Origin: Aquanectria penicillioides
Lineage: Eukaryota; Ascomycota; Sordariomycetes; Hypocreales; Nectriaceae
Reading direction: 5' to 3'
DNA length: 64,000 nt
NCBI GenBank assembly: GCA_003415625.1
Contig: PYIU01000002.1
Span: 1,984,001 to 2,048,000, forward strand
Part shown: positions 36,387 to 47,092 of the stretch, piece by piece
How positions within the stretch are numbered: position 1 is the stretch's first letter
How the letters are laid out: each line of letters begins with the position of its first letter
Translations under genes and position numbers: made by a program
Notes under the pieces: model-generated
What the model was told of the DNA's origin: nothing
What the model saw: the letters and a program-made list of their open reading frames with translations, nothing else
Databases searched by the model: none

Positions 36387-39300
36387 GCCTTTTTTTCCTT
36401 TTTCTTTTGTTTTTTTGGTCCAGGGATCAACTGCGCCCCGACCGCCTTTGCTGTACCATCCCCGTGAGTGTGTGTATTGTAGCATCAAGTGTACGAGATG
36501 CGAGTTATGTACGGGTATGGTATGCAGTGTGCCAAAGTGTGATACTGTATGGTGTAAGCTGTGCGAGGTATTGTGTGTTGATGTTGTAATGTGAGGCGGT
36601 TGAGATTGCAGAATTCAAATCCTCGCACAACTATCCGACCAACCGCCGGCTTCTGAAGCCAGCATCATCTCATCTGATCTACCTACGTCTGGCTCCTTGT
36701 CATTCTCTCCCCAACCGTTGTTTCTATTCGTAGAACAGTATGATGACAGGCAGACAACCTCGGGGGTCCCCTGAGTGAGAGTCTGTCACGGAGAGACAGC
36801 ACGCACAGAGGGCAGCCCCAAAAGGCTCTGTCTCGACTCAGATACTCATCACCCCAATGTATGTATCTAATTTAATATTTTGGCAGCGCTGGCGGTTGCG
36901 CTCATCTCATGAGAGTCAACACAGGGGTTTCCACCCAAGGGCTTCCAAGACCTCTTAGAGATCCAAGCTCGGTGCCGAGCCGTATTCTAGGCTTCCTCGT
37001 CGAAGCTGACCTGTCTTCTGAGCCGTTCCCGCCCCCTGTCGGACATCATAAGCCAAGGACCAACATTAATGTGATGTGACTGATGCGCACCGCCTTAACT
37101 AAAGCAGTCAGCAGAAACTGCCATCATCCATGCTCCCCGCTCTCCACTTTCCTCATCTACTATACTGTCTGGATGGAGGAGCGAATGAAAGGAGGAGCGT
37201 GCATGCGGCCGGGGATTTTGTTTTAATATCTTGCAAATCAAGCTCTGGCTTGGAGTGTCTCGATGCCAAATAACCCTGGGTCAGTAAGTGCCAACCTTTG
37301 TCGACCTGGGCTGATCGCCCTGCCAAAATCCTGGCCAGGGCTCCTTTCCGTAGAGGGGGCTCCGAGCCTCCGACCTGACTATAGGTACCTACCTAGACAG
37401 GGCTCCTCGACAAGAGGTGTTCCATAGTCTCCCGCGCTGCACATGTAAGCAGGTACGGTACGAATAACCTACCTTCAGAGGGCCCGGAACCAGGGACCTA
37501 CTCGCCTAGGTACGGAGCAATGTGCAAAACCTAGCTCCTCCCTTCTTCGCCTCGTCTCTCCCATTCCCACTATTGCCCAATCCAGCGGGATCATCTCTTA
37601 CCTTTTTTTCGTGCTTTTTTTCCTTTTTTGCTTATTCCCTACTCCCTGGAACTTCACCATCCACCTCCAAATCCATCGCTCGCCGATCTGCAATCGCCCG
37701 TCCGTGCCGTTGTGACCCCAAAGCCAACATGGCTTGCGCATCTTACTTCCAGCCACCTATTACTACAGCTCACCAGCTTCCTGCATATGTGCAGACGAAC
37801 CTCCCTACCGACTGGTTATCATCACGCATCCAGGCCCTCGCTTGGTAGGTGCGTGACAATGCACTGCGTAATCAATCGCGGCCTCTTCCAAGCACAGCCG
37901 TGGCCCTCCACTTGGGCCTTGCTCAGGAACCGACCGACCTGGTGCCCCGGTCCCATTCTTTTTTTTTTCTCTGCTCCGTGCCTGGGTCTCGGACCTTGGC
38001 CTTGGGACTCTCACCGTTTTCTCGACTCTCATGCTCTCGCCATTCTCCAACACCTCCATGCGTGTCGGCATCGAATTTCCCCTATCACCGCCACCAGGAT
38101 CAGCAAATCCCTCGCCCCGGATGCAACTCCAGCACCCGCACCCTATCGTGCCATCGAAACCATATCCATGACCTTGCCCGTCAAGGCCATTGATGGCCTG
38201 AGAGGCTGATTGGCAAAATGTGTTTTTTTTTTCGTTCCTTCTGATGGAGAACTAGTGACTCGCGACCAGGAACCATGTCGAGCCATGTCGAGCAGCGATG
38301 TGAAGGCGTTCAAAAGTGTTTAGCGCCCGTCCACATCGGCCTCGCCAACTCATTAAACAGCTGGCTGCCCCGCGCGCAAACACACCGACGGACCCAGTGC
38401 ATGCGCTTCGAGGCCGAGACTTGCATGCAGTTCTGCTTTGTCTTGTCTCGCGGCAGAGCTGGGGCGGCCGGCGGACCTGGCTCCACGGTTCACGTTGTCT
38501 TTGCTCCATGCTCCGCCAACTAATACAGGTACCACGAGTTACATGACTTTTAGCCTTTCCGGGCCTTGCGCTACTCGGCCACCAGCGCAGCCTCACCACC
38601 GCGTCTGAGATTAAGGACCCACCTATTTTAGGCCAACGACGCGTCGTGGGGACCTTCTGCCATTATGACTTTGACAAGCTCTCTAGACTCTAGGCCCAGC
38701 CCACTTCATTAGCCATCCCAATCCCAAGGCCATGTTTCCAATGTTTCCCCTCGCCTATCTCGCCACGGGAAGATCACAAGTCCCAAAAAAAAAAAAGACG
38801 CGCAGGCCCTGGTCAATTCTTCCGCCTGGAAGCCTCTGTTCTCGCGTGGAGGCCTAGGAGTGCCCAGTCTTTCCCCAACGCCCCCGCCCCCCCTCCTGCA
38901 TCCCTCTTTCTTATGCAGACGGACCAGCCAGCCCTGTCCAACTTCGCCCCAGCGCATGAACCTGGAGAGTGTGTGTGATATCTGACGCTGCCGCTTCTTC
39001 AGCTTGCCATTTCTCGCATATGCCGATACGGGGCTGGCGTCAGGTTACGCTGCGCCAGGACTGGATGGGAATGGATCCCCAACTGCAAGAGATGGATGGC
39101 GTCGAGAATTGGGACAGATCGTCATGGCGATAAACTGTGCGACTCGTTCACTAGGACATCACAGCCTTTCCGGCAAGTCCTCCGAGAGCATGTCAAAGTT
39201 TCCACTGGCTGGTAGCACTCATACGAAGCGAGAGAAACACCCGTCATACCTTTATCATCACACAGGGTCATTGCCGTCCGTACTTTGATATCACTTTTTC

Positions 39301-40121
39301 TCTGGGCCTTCAGTACTCCGGGGGGCTACGTGCTCCTCATGTAGTGCATCTCTTCGTCTCGAGTATCGAAAATGGGGAAATAGCTTCCCCCAACCACGTG
39401 CTCAGAATGACCTCACCTACAAGCACAAGGATGATGTGATCGGAACCGAGCACTCTGGCCATGTTGGCCCTGGTGTATGTACTCGTTCAGCTTGTGCGTG
39501 GCAGCCCGCCAGAGGTTCACTTACATGGCTTATTCTCTTAGCCCGTCGATTTGGCAAGCCTCGAGTGGCCCATCCCCTCTCCTCCCCACCCTCTCACACA
39601 GACCAAGGAAAAACCTGACTACTGTGCAAGCTCGACTAAGCCGAGGTGGTCGATCCGAAACATGAAGGCTGGTGTTTGACCTCACTAGCGGCCATGCCGT
39701 CCGGCTGGCTGAGTTGGCGTCAAAAGACCCGACGCTAGGTCTGGCCTGAGACAGGGAAATATGTCATGCAAACCGACCGTATTGCTTAGTCGGAGAGTGC
39801 AGTCCTCGCGTCTTGGCCGGCGTTTTCTATCCAGCCTAAATCCACAAACATGGCCAAAAGTAGATGTGAATAAGCACATAAACAACAGTATTAGACGCGT
39901 CTTGATGAGTCTGAGTCTGCGACCAAGGGATTAGATCGGTAACTCACAGACAAGGAACGGTATTATCAAGGGAACCTGATCCCATCGCGAACTTCCACCC
40001 CTTCCATCATTCCAGCCATCCTCCTGGCATCTATCGCCAGGCAGTATCATCGAGATATAAAAATACATTAGGTACAACAGGGATATCATCTAATCTTGCA
40101 GCAAAAAAGGAAAGACATCCA

Positions 40122-41666
40122 TCACCTCTTCGAAACTCTAGTTGGAACTCGGTCTCCACTGTATCTTGCTTGCATTCCAGTCTTCCCGCTGCGAGCGCTG
40201 CGCGACATCTTCACTGGGGCGCCCTTCTTCTTGCTCTTGTTGGTCAGTGCTAGGAGGGTACTGAGTGGCAGGAGCAGGATCCGTAAGATGCCCTTAAAAG
40301 GCAGAAGAACCATAGCGGTGAGTGATTCGATAACCCGTAGGAGCACGTTACTGCGGGATGCACTATTCTTTGCAGCACTGGCCGCCAGTGCAATGGCATC
40401 ATCAAGCCTTGCATCAACACCTGCGAACCGTGATTCCGTCTGGAACTGAAGTAATGTTGCCTTCTTCTCGTATCGACGGACGGCCCTGTTGAGAGCATCA
40501 AGCTCCGGTTGGATGGTATTTCTCACATCCCGAGCTATAGCAGTCTCCTGCTTCGACTTTGATGTTTCAGGTCTCTCTGTCTGTGCAGCAGACGCATCCC
40601 CGGCCGAGAGGCGTGATTCCAGCCGCTCCAGTCGCATGACAACAGCCTCCATCTTTTCTGCACTATGTGTTGTCGGGAAACTGTTAGGGCTTCCCTGCAC
40701 GACCCGTTGTAGGTGTAGGGTCCTCGACTGGACCAACTTGATCATGTGCGAAAATACGCGGAGCTCTGACACGAGCAGAAAGATGGTAAGGTTATAATTG
40801 GAAACCAGACCTTCGGAGGGTCGGCTAAGTTGCGACCGTATGGCATGCAAGAGATATGCCCCGATGAGAGGAAGAATGATGCAGGAGATCAGAGCCAGTA
40901 TCTCGTAGACGTAGAGCTCCGCCAGAGCTGACTGTTGCTGAGCCGTGGGTCTCCTCTCCTCCATCTTCGCATCGGGTTCCGGCTGGGTCACCTCGTCCTC
41001 GGGGACATTGTCCAGCGAGGAGGAGTGATGCGCCGGCGCCGGGGTGGTGGAATCGACATCGCTATCGTCCTCGATGGCAGTGTCGGTGCCTTCTTCGTGA
41101 AGGATGCGCACTTCTTGCGCGGAATGGTACCAAGCCCTATAGCCAACATATGTTAAGATCTTGATCCGTAAATAGGACGGCACATTGGTTCATCCAACTC
41201 ACCATGGCTGTGTCACGGACCAGTGCAGGAACACACCAGCCAACCCCAGGAGCATAACATCTGTGACTATAGCACTGCCATTCTTAAACAACACGCCGGC
41301 CAGTGCAGGCAGTAGCGCGAAGGCCAGCGACAGGGACGCCAGCGAGGACGAGTCGCCTGTCGAACGCTGATCGACCCCTCGGCCGATGGGCTGGGGATTC
41401 AGGAGGTCGCGAGCTTCGCTGAGGCTGTACTCGGAGAAGTTGGAGCTGCGACGCAGTGGCGGGTCGAACGACGGCGATGCATCGGCGGGAAAGGGGTTGT
41501 GCATGTGAGCGGACGGGCGCGAACGGCGTGCGTCATCGACGGCGGCTGAGGCCGTGAAGCTACGCCGGATGAGACCCGGGAGCGGGGCGCTGACGCCGGA
41601 GCTCGCGGCCGAGGCGGCGGGTCTGTGCTGGGCAATGGCCGGACCTGCGGTCGGACTGTCGTCCAT
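40122..41666 (-). CDS. Multi-pass membrane protein with coiled coils, unknown function
   Basis: Model: exon 1 41666-41203, intron 41202-41137 (66 nt, GTGAGT...TAG), exon 2 41136-40122, giving 492 aa. I do not recognise a characterised family. Visible features in order: a disordered Ser/Ala/Pro-rich N-terminus (1 to about 105) with RRS phosphosite-like motifs; a helical hairpin of two hydrophobic segments (about 108-127 and 133-151) whose end is joined across the intron (QPWAWYHS); an acidic Asp/Glu-rich linker (about 175-225); a second hydrophobic pair (about 233-253 and 265-280); two amphipathic or coiled-coil stretches (EKMEAVVMRLERLESRL and a longer one up to about 430); a third hydrophobic stretch (LLPFKGILRILLLPLSTLLAL); and a strongly basic tail. 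The topology suggests an endomembrane protein with a cytosolic coiled coil. ATG 41666 (MDDSP) is preferred because it precedes the conserved-looking part. It does not overlap its neighbours. Confidence 0.7.
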
Positions 41667-44646
41667 GATATGAAAGGCACGGCAACGATGGATCTGCGTC
41701 GCGTCGCAGGGTAAGGGGAGGGTAGGATGGAGGAGGGCGTGTTGCGATGTAGGGCGGCGGCGCAACCAAGGTCACGCGACGGGGAGCGGGAAGGACGGGA
41801 CGGGGAGGCGAAAAGCAAAAGACATGTGGAATGGTGGCGGGTTGTGTGCAGCTTCGATTCTGAGGGGTAGCTTCGGGGTAAGTGTTGATGATTGGCAGCG
41901 CTGCCAACGACGTCACGACCCGCTCAAACGCCGAGCTGACTTGCATGCATGTGTTGCTGATGAGAAGCACGCCTGGTGATGCGGAGAGGAGGAGGGGGGG
42001 GCGTGTTCTCGCCATGCAGTTGTTGTCGCTACCTATTGAAAGTCCCAAAAGAATAAACATCTTGTCGAGGCCGCATAGGACACTCGATACGAGGTGCTCA
42101 TCTTCAACTCTGACTACAAAGTCCGTCTCACTGTGTAACTCGATGTACAGGAGATGCTCGTCTTCTCATTGGGACAAGCAAGCATGCTGACGTACCCTGA
42201 AAACAACACCCAGCTGCATCGGCGTCCCATCAAGAATGCACGAGGTTGGGACAATATGTCTGGAGGCTTGACTCTGTGTGTAAAGGAATACGAAAATAAG
42301 AAAAACCAATGTCGCACGACAGAGCGCTATTGGCTGCATCAACTGAGCAATTGGAAAGCTTGCCGGGCGTGAGGCTGCCCATCCGGTGAGCACTAGGGCC
42401 AATATTCCGTTTCTATATCCAATTGAGGCTTGCCGGCTTGTCGGGGCTCATGTAGTTGCGCTGCGAGTCGATCTTCACCATTGGTATAGGGTGGGCGTAG
42501 AGGGCCTCACGAAACTCGAGAGTCGAGCCAAAGTCTGGGGTTACAGTGGATACGCATGGAGTCATGGTCGAGACTCTAGGCGCACTCTGGGCCCTCTAGG
42601 CCAGAGACGATGGGAGATCTGCTCCGCCTGCCTTGCATGACGTCAAGCAGCTGAACTGGGCGGGGTGGGGGAAATAGAGGAAGGATGCCAGCGGTAATTC
42701 TTCGTCGTCTCCGTCGTCTCCGTCTTTGTCTCATAGGACGGATCCGATGTCTGATCGTCGTCATCATCTTGTTGCGCGACCTGAGCTTCACGCTCGGTTG
42801 GCAACCCTACCGAGCACTATTGGTAATGAGCCTGTCTAGGCTTAACCACCTGTCAGGTGTCACTTCAAAATTAGCGACTGTGTGCACTCTATTTCCCTGC
42901 CAGGCAGGGTTCTCGCTCTATCCGGGCTGCTGGGATCCTTGACTAACGCCCGCGGCCCCTGTCTAAGTCGAGGTCGATATATTAACTGAAGGTATTTTAG
43001 GGTGTTCATCTCATGTCAAAAAACGACAGGGGAAGAAAGGAGCCTAGCAGTGAATGACAGCTTGGCCCTTTTGTCACTATTTGCGCGCAAGTATTGCAGT
43101 TCTCTTGCATGGCAGACGGCCCCATGATTTTGCAGGCCCAATCCCCATGGCCTAATCTATAATCTCTGGGCCTTATATTACCATCATGCAGGGCCACGCA
43201 CAGACAGGGATTTGCCATCATCATGAGTGCCTCACCGCCCGCCCATACTCACCGTAGTCTCTCGGACCTAAGCCCGGCAGGTCGCGCCCTAGAATCGGAG
43301 AATCCGGGTCCACGGATACGCAAGAGAGATGCACGGTGAAATGAGGGCGTCGAGAAGAGGTCAATCTGGAGATCCTAGTGCCGGCCGTGATAGGACGAGC
43401 CGTGGTCCCCTTGCCGGAGCCGTCGCGTGTTAAACCAAGGGTGTGGCTTGCTTGCATTGGTGGCCCCGTTGACGATTTCTGGCCTTGGGGATTCATAGTT
43501 GTCGGATAGATGGGCACCAAAATCTCTAGTCAAAAGGAGACCACCCCAAGAAGGTCAAACTTGGAAAATTTTGCGCATGAGGAAGTCCATCTGGATGAGA
43601 CATTTGACATGCAGCCAATTTATTAAAACGACGTGCGCAAGCTCTCTTCTCCTGGACTGCGCTTCCTCCCCCCCCTTCGCCTTTGCTAATCCCCCCCTAA
43701 CGTTACAGAACGGGGCCGTGAAAGTCTCATCCTCTTTATTCCTCCTCATCTATTATCTAGGGCATTATTCTGGGGGATTTCGACTGACCTTATCATTCCT
43801 TCAGAGAGTCTCATCCATTGTGGATTGCTTCTCCTGCCCCCCCCGCCCGAGGTCCAGAGAGAACGAATGGTGACTTGCCACCCCGTCCTGCGAGCAGAGT
43901 CAGTCAAGTGAGGGCCTCACCCGGATACGCAAGGCCATCGAGAGCGACGAGCAGGAAAAAGAAACGAGGAGAAAGGAACCGAAGTGAGGGGAAGACCCTC
44001 GTCGACTAGTCTCCCTCCCTCCAAACTTACTTCCTTCATCCACCAGGAATTCACCACCAAGAGCCTGCTCTTTACCCAGCATCGCATGCGCAGCTATATC
44101 CTCGTCTGCCTTGTGCATATCACCTTCTGAACGCCCTGCGTGAGTCGCCTGGACCATCGAGGAACAGGCTGCTCTTCCAGCGGTGCTGCAGCGCATTCCA
44201 GCGCCTCTTCGGTCGTTGATGATGCTGGCCTTCAGGGCACCAGCACCACCCACCAGTACCCCCTGGCCCGCTAAGCCCCTTGTGGACGCCCCCCTAGTCA
44301 ACGACGTTCAAGAAATTCCGCCCTGCCATTGGTCACTCGGCACCGGGCGCTTCCACCCCGACGCCTCCTGTGCTTGCTTTGTGTCCTTCTCCTTGCCGAC
44401 TCCTTTGCTCTTCAGCGACGACGGCAAATTCTGCTTTTGCTGCCCAGCAAGCGACGCTCACAACTCCGCCGACAACGCCATAACCCCCGTCTCCGATACC
44501 GCCGCCGGCTTCCACTTGGCTCCTACGGCTGCCGCCATCAGTCATCGCTACGCGGTTGCTACTCGCAGTCGTCGCATTCCATTGCAAATCACGTCCCCAC
44601 GAGGACCGCCTGCTCTCCGCCAGCGAAAGCTCCGTGCGTCGTCAAG
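41667..44646. other. 3-kb divergent intergenic region
   Basis: It lies between the start of the unknown membrane protein gene (-) and the Erf4-like gene (+). No supportable gene is present. The right part (about 43,650-44,650) is CT-rich and contains candidate splice donors (for example GTGAGT at 44140), so it probably holds the 5' UTR and one or more leader introns of the Erf4-like gene. A short CGTCGTCTC array lies near 42,700-42,730. Confidence 0.5.
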
Positions 44647-44748
44647 TAGCTTCCACGCACCACGACACGACCTCGCTCACGTTCACGTGAGATCAACGAA
44701 GTCGCCATATCTTCCCAGCACGGTCGTCCAGGCGGCCGTGCCGACAGC

Positions 44749-46264
44749 GTGTTTCCCACGGATCCTCAATCATCCCGAGCGCCCCCCTCCTCGACCGTCC
44801 CGGCCTCCCTAGATGCGGATGTGCCGGCCAAATATCGCCCTGACCCTTTGTCTTCAAACTCGACTCGAATTGGCACCGAAAAGTCACCGGCGAATCTAGC
44901 TGCTGCCGCCGCCGCCGCTGCCGCATTGAATCATCCAAGCTCGGCCAGACAGCCTGCTGGTCGTCATCACGACTCTTCAGCTTTTCCTCTTTCGCCCTTC
45001 CGACCTCGTGCGGCTGGCCCGGCCTTGCGTCGAGTCCGTCGACTGTCAGCTGCACGTCTCTGGAATCCCACAAACTCGACACCCCGACCTCACACATCCC
45101 GGAAGCGCCGCCCTTCGACACCTCCTCCGCCATCCGTCCCCCTCCAGCACCCTACCTTTGACGATTCCAACCTCAAGGGCGATCTTGTAGGAGCCGGTGC
45201 TGGTGATTACCCACTTCTCACACTTCCGGAGCAACGCCAAACGCGACATTCTGTCTCGACTCGTGCCAGCTTGCAAGTTGACCGTCAAGGGAGCAGTGAC
45301 CATCGCGTAAGCCTGCCTGGTTCCGTTCGTGCCTCGTACGACGAGAAGCGATCTCGCAACCCCATTGCTTCCCCTACCCCGTCCGACGCTGGGCCCAGCA
45401 GGGAACCATACCAAGAGGGCGAATTCTTGAGTGAATTTCCGATTAAACTCGACAAGGGCAAGGGAAAAGCCATCATGACTGCTCAAGATCATCCCACGGA
45501 GTCCTTCTCCCAGGACCTGGAGCGTGGACCTGATATCATGGACCCTCGAATTTCGAATGTATCGGCTGGAGATGGCATTGGATCCGCGCTGTCATCGACA
45601 AACTCTTCTATCATGGGCGAGGAAGTCGAACCTGACGCGGCTGGAGAATGGGGTCCTCAGCATCCTTGCTACCCTCACTTGAACCCCCATGTCACCATCG
45701 ACTCGCCCGAGTATGCTAGCACTCGGATTATCCGAATTAGGAGAGATTGGTTGTTGGAAGGTGACCTGGCCCCAACATTTTCCAACTTGTACCCTGAGAT
45801 TCTGGATCCAGCTGGCTTATCGGAACAAGAGTTTCGACGTGTGATTGAGAAGCTAAACGGCGAGTTAATTCCAGCCTTTGATCCCTTCTCATGGAGAAAC
45901 GTCGTTGATAGCATGATTGGGCTTGTCACTGGGTGGCTTTGGGATGACTTTGGGATGACGGGCATCAAGTCGCGCCTGAACAACTTGGAGCGATGGATTG
46001 AGAAATGGAACCTCGAGATGGAGAAGACCATTGGAGCCGAGGATGGAGCCATGGCACCCAAGCTCGTTTCTCTCCGACGGACAGGATACATGACAGTAAG
46101 AAACCCCCACCTTTATTTAATATGAGTTGAACAAAATACTGACTATTTCCGCTCAGTTGGACATTCAGATCCCTGATCCCGAGATTGCCCCTGCACCAAG
46201 CACTAATGCGGGCGACTCAAGGACGGCATTGGCGTTGGAAACGGTTCCAACATTATCCCCATGA
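44749..46264 (+). CDS. Erf4/Golgin-A7-domain protein, palmitoyltransferase subunit (5' end unresolved)
   Basis: This is the likely fungal Erf4, the partner of the DHHC enzyme Erf2 that palmitoylates Ras at the ER/Golgi. Modelled exons are 44749(or earlier)-46095 and 46157-46264. The intron begins GTAAGA, has branch ctgac and ends CAG, and the second exon adds 35 residues (LDIQIPDPE to the stop at 46262). The Erf4 domain covers about residues 303-460, counting from 44749, with HPCYPHL, TRIIRIRRDWLLEGD, FSNLYPEILD and FDPFSWRNVVDSMIGLVTGW. The N-terminal 300 residues are disordered, with a poly-Ala run and many Ser/Pro/Arg. Oddity: the frame has no ATG between the upstream stop (44647-44649) and 45475. 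Position 44749 is a GTG, so the true start is probably on an unidentified upstream exon. A start at the internal ATG 45475 would still keep the whole domain. Confidence 0.8.
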
Positions 46265-46536
46265 TCCCTGATCCGCATTCTTTCGATCGATTGACGAGCT
46301 CAGTGCACGTCAATTCCCCTTTAATCTCGGTACTCGTTTAATAATTCGCTTCATGATCAACGAGATGGCTTCTTCATGAACAGGGCCTCTCATCACGAGT
46401 TTCACCTACTCCCTCACCTGTCATCTCAGGTTCCGGTTTCAAGAACCTTGTTTTGTCTCATTATTTGATACCAACACCCATCGCACGGCGTTTTCGGTTT
46501 TCTTCTTGTCTTGTATGAGCGCGTTGGCCTCCCTCT

Positions 46537-46784
46537 TACCTACACGTGGGGCTGGCAGAAAGTTTTTGGGTATCTAGATGTATGTGGTTAGAAAAGGTTG
46601 CGGCGGCGTTGGATGTGCCGGGGACAAGAGTGGAAAATACATCTTTAGTCTGTATCAGAAATATAATTGTCTTCTCACCGACTTCGGTTTCCGTTGAAGC
46701 TTGACGACGAATTTTCCGGATTGCGGCATTGAGTTCCTCCACCCGAACAAGGACAAACTCCACTCGGAGCTTGGCACCAGCCAT
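46537..46784 (-). CDS. Doubtful small gene, first exon only (unknown product)
   Basis: An 82-codon frame starts at an ATG (46784) in a fair context and begins MAGAKLRVEF, then EELNAAIRKIRR. The first 35 codons look like genuine coding sequence and an amphipathic helix. The rest looks less so. A good splice donor (g|gtaagag on the minus strand) lies exactly at the end of the frame, near 46,537, and another possible donor (gtgagaag) follows codon 36. Either could lead to a short second exon in 46,265-46,500, which I could not define. It would share the 300-bp spacer with the transporter gene as a divergent promoter. No family is recognised. Confidence 0.25.
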
Positions 46785-47092
46785 GGATTGAGTGCCCTTT
46801 ATTGACGTGTTTGACGTGATAACGGCAATAGCCCGGCCTCAGCAAATCTCCCGGCCACTATGGCTCGTCGGACGAATGACGCAGCTCCACCGGCCGTGGG
46901 ATCGGCCACGCTCCGATCGGCTTTAGTCCCGGCTGGCTGTCTCCTCGTCGTCTGGTTTTGGAGGGGGTTGCTGTCGCTCTTTTCTTCCTCCGCTCTCTCT
47001 CTCTCTCTCTCTCCCTCTCTCTCTCTCCCTCTCTCTCTCTCCCTCTCTCTCTCTCCCTCTCTCGGATAGTCCGCCATGACGTCCTGGCAGAC
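46785..47092. promoter_or_regulatory. 5' UTR/promoter of the Rch1-like gene with long CT tract
   Basis: A 308-bp spacer dominated by a roughly 70-bp CT microsatellite (46993-47063) ending 30 bp before the ATG. CT-rich tracts near start sites are common in filamentous fungal promoters and leaders. Confidence 0.5.
46993..47063. repeat. (CT)n microsatellite with periodic CCC interruptions
   Basis: Uninterrupted CT runs are broken by ccctctctctct units repeated about four times, so it is a compound of a dinucleotide and a 14-16 bp higher-order repeat. Confidence 0.9.

Larger units (their letters stand above)
34137..40121. other. 6-kb stretch with no supportable gene
   Basis: It lies between the start of the DUF4203-type gene and the stop of the next minus-strand gene. 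Only short overlapping frames exist on both strands, with no recognisable domain or paired splice sites. It contains a 12-bp minisatellite (35107-35155), an 18-nt T run (36369-36386), many pyrimidine tracts and an isolated 39-codon frame with a good start context (37729-37848). It may hold long UTRs, regulatory DNA or non-coding RNA. Nothing more can be supported. Confidence 0.55.

Noticed and set aside
36561..36628. Possible tRNA: 7-bp acceptor-like arms gtgcgag/ctcgcac and a ttcaaat loop
   Set aside because: The 3' arm follows the loop directly, leaving no T stem. No D or anticodon arm can be drawn.
37628..38209. Open frame of 193 codons
   Set aside because: The composition is typical of a CT-rich untranslated region, with no domain or splice support.
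44183..44812. Open frame of 209 codons overlapping the Erf4-like gene start
   Set aside because: It is out of frame with the Erf4 domain and begins at GTG. No donor/acceptor pair joining the frames was found.
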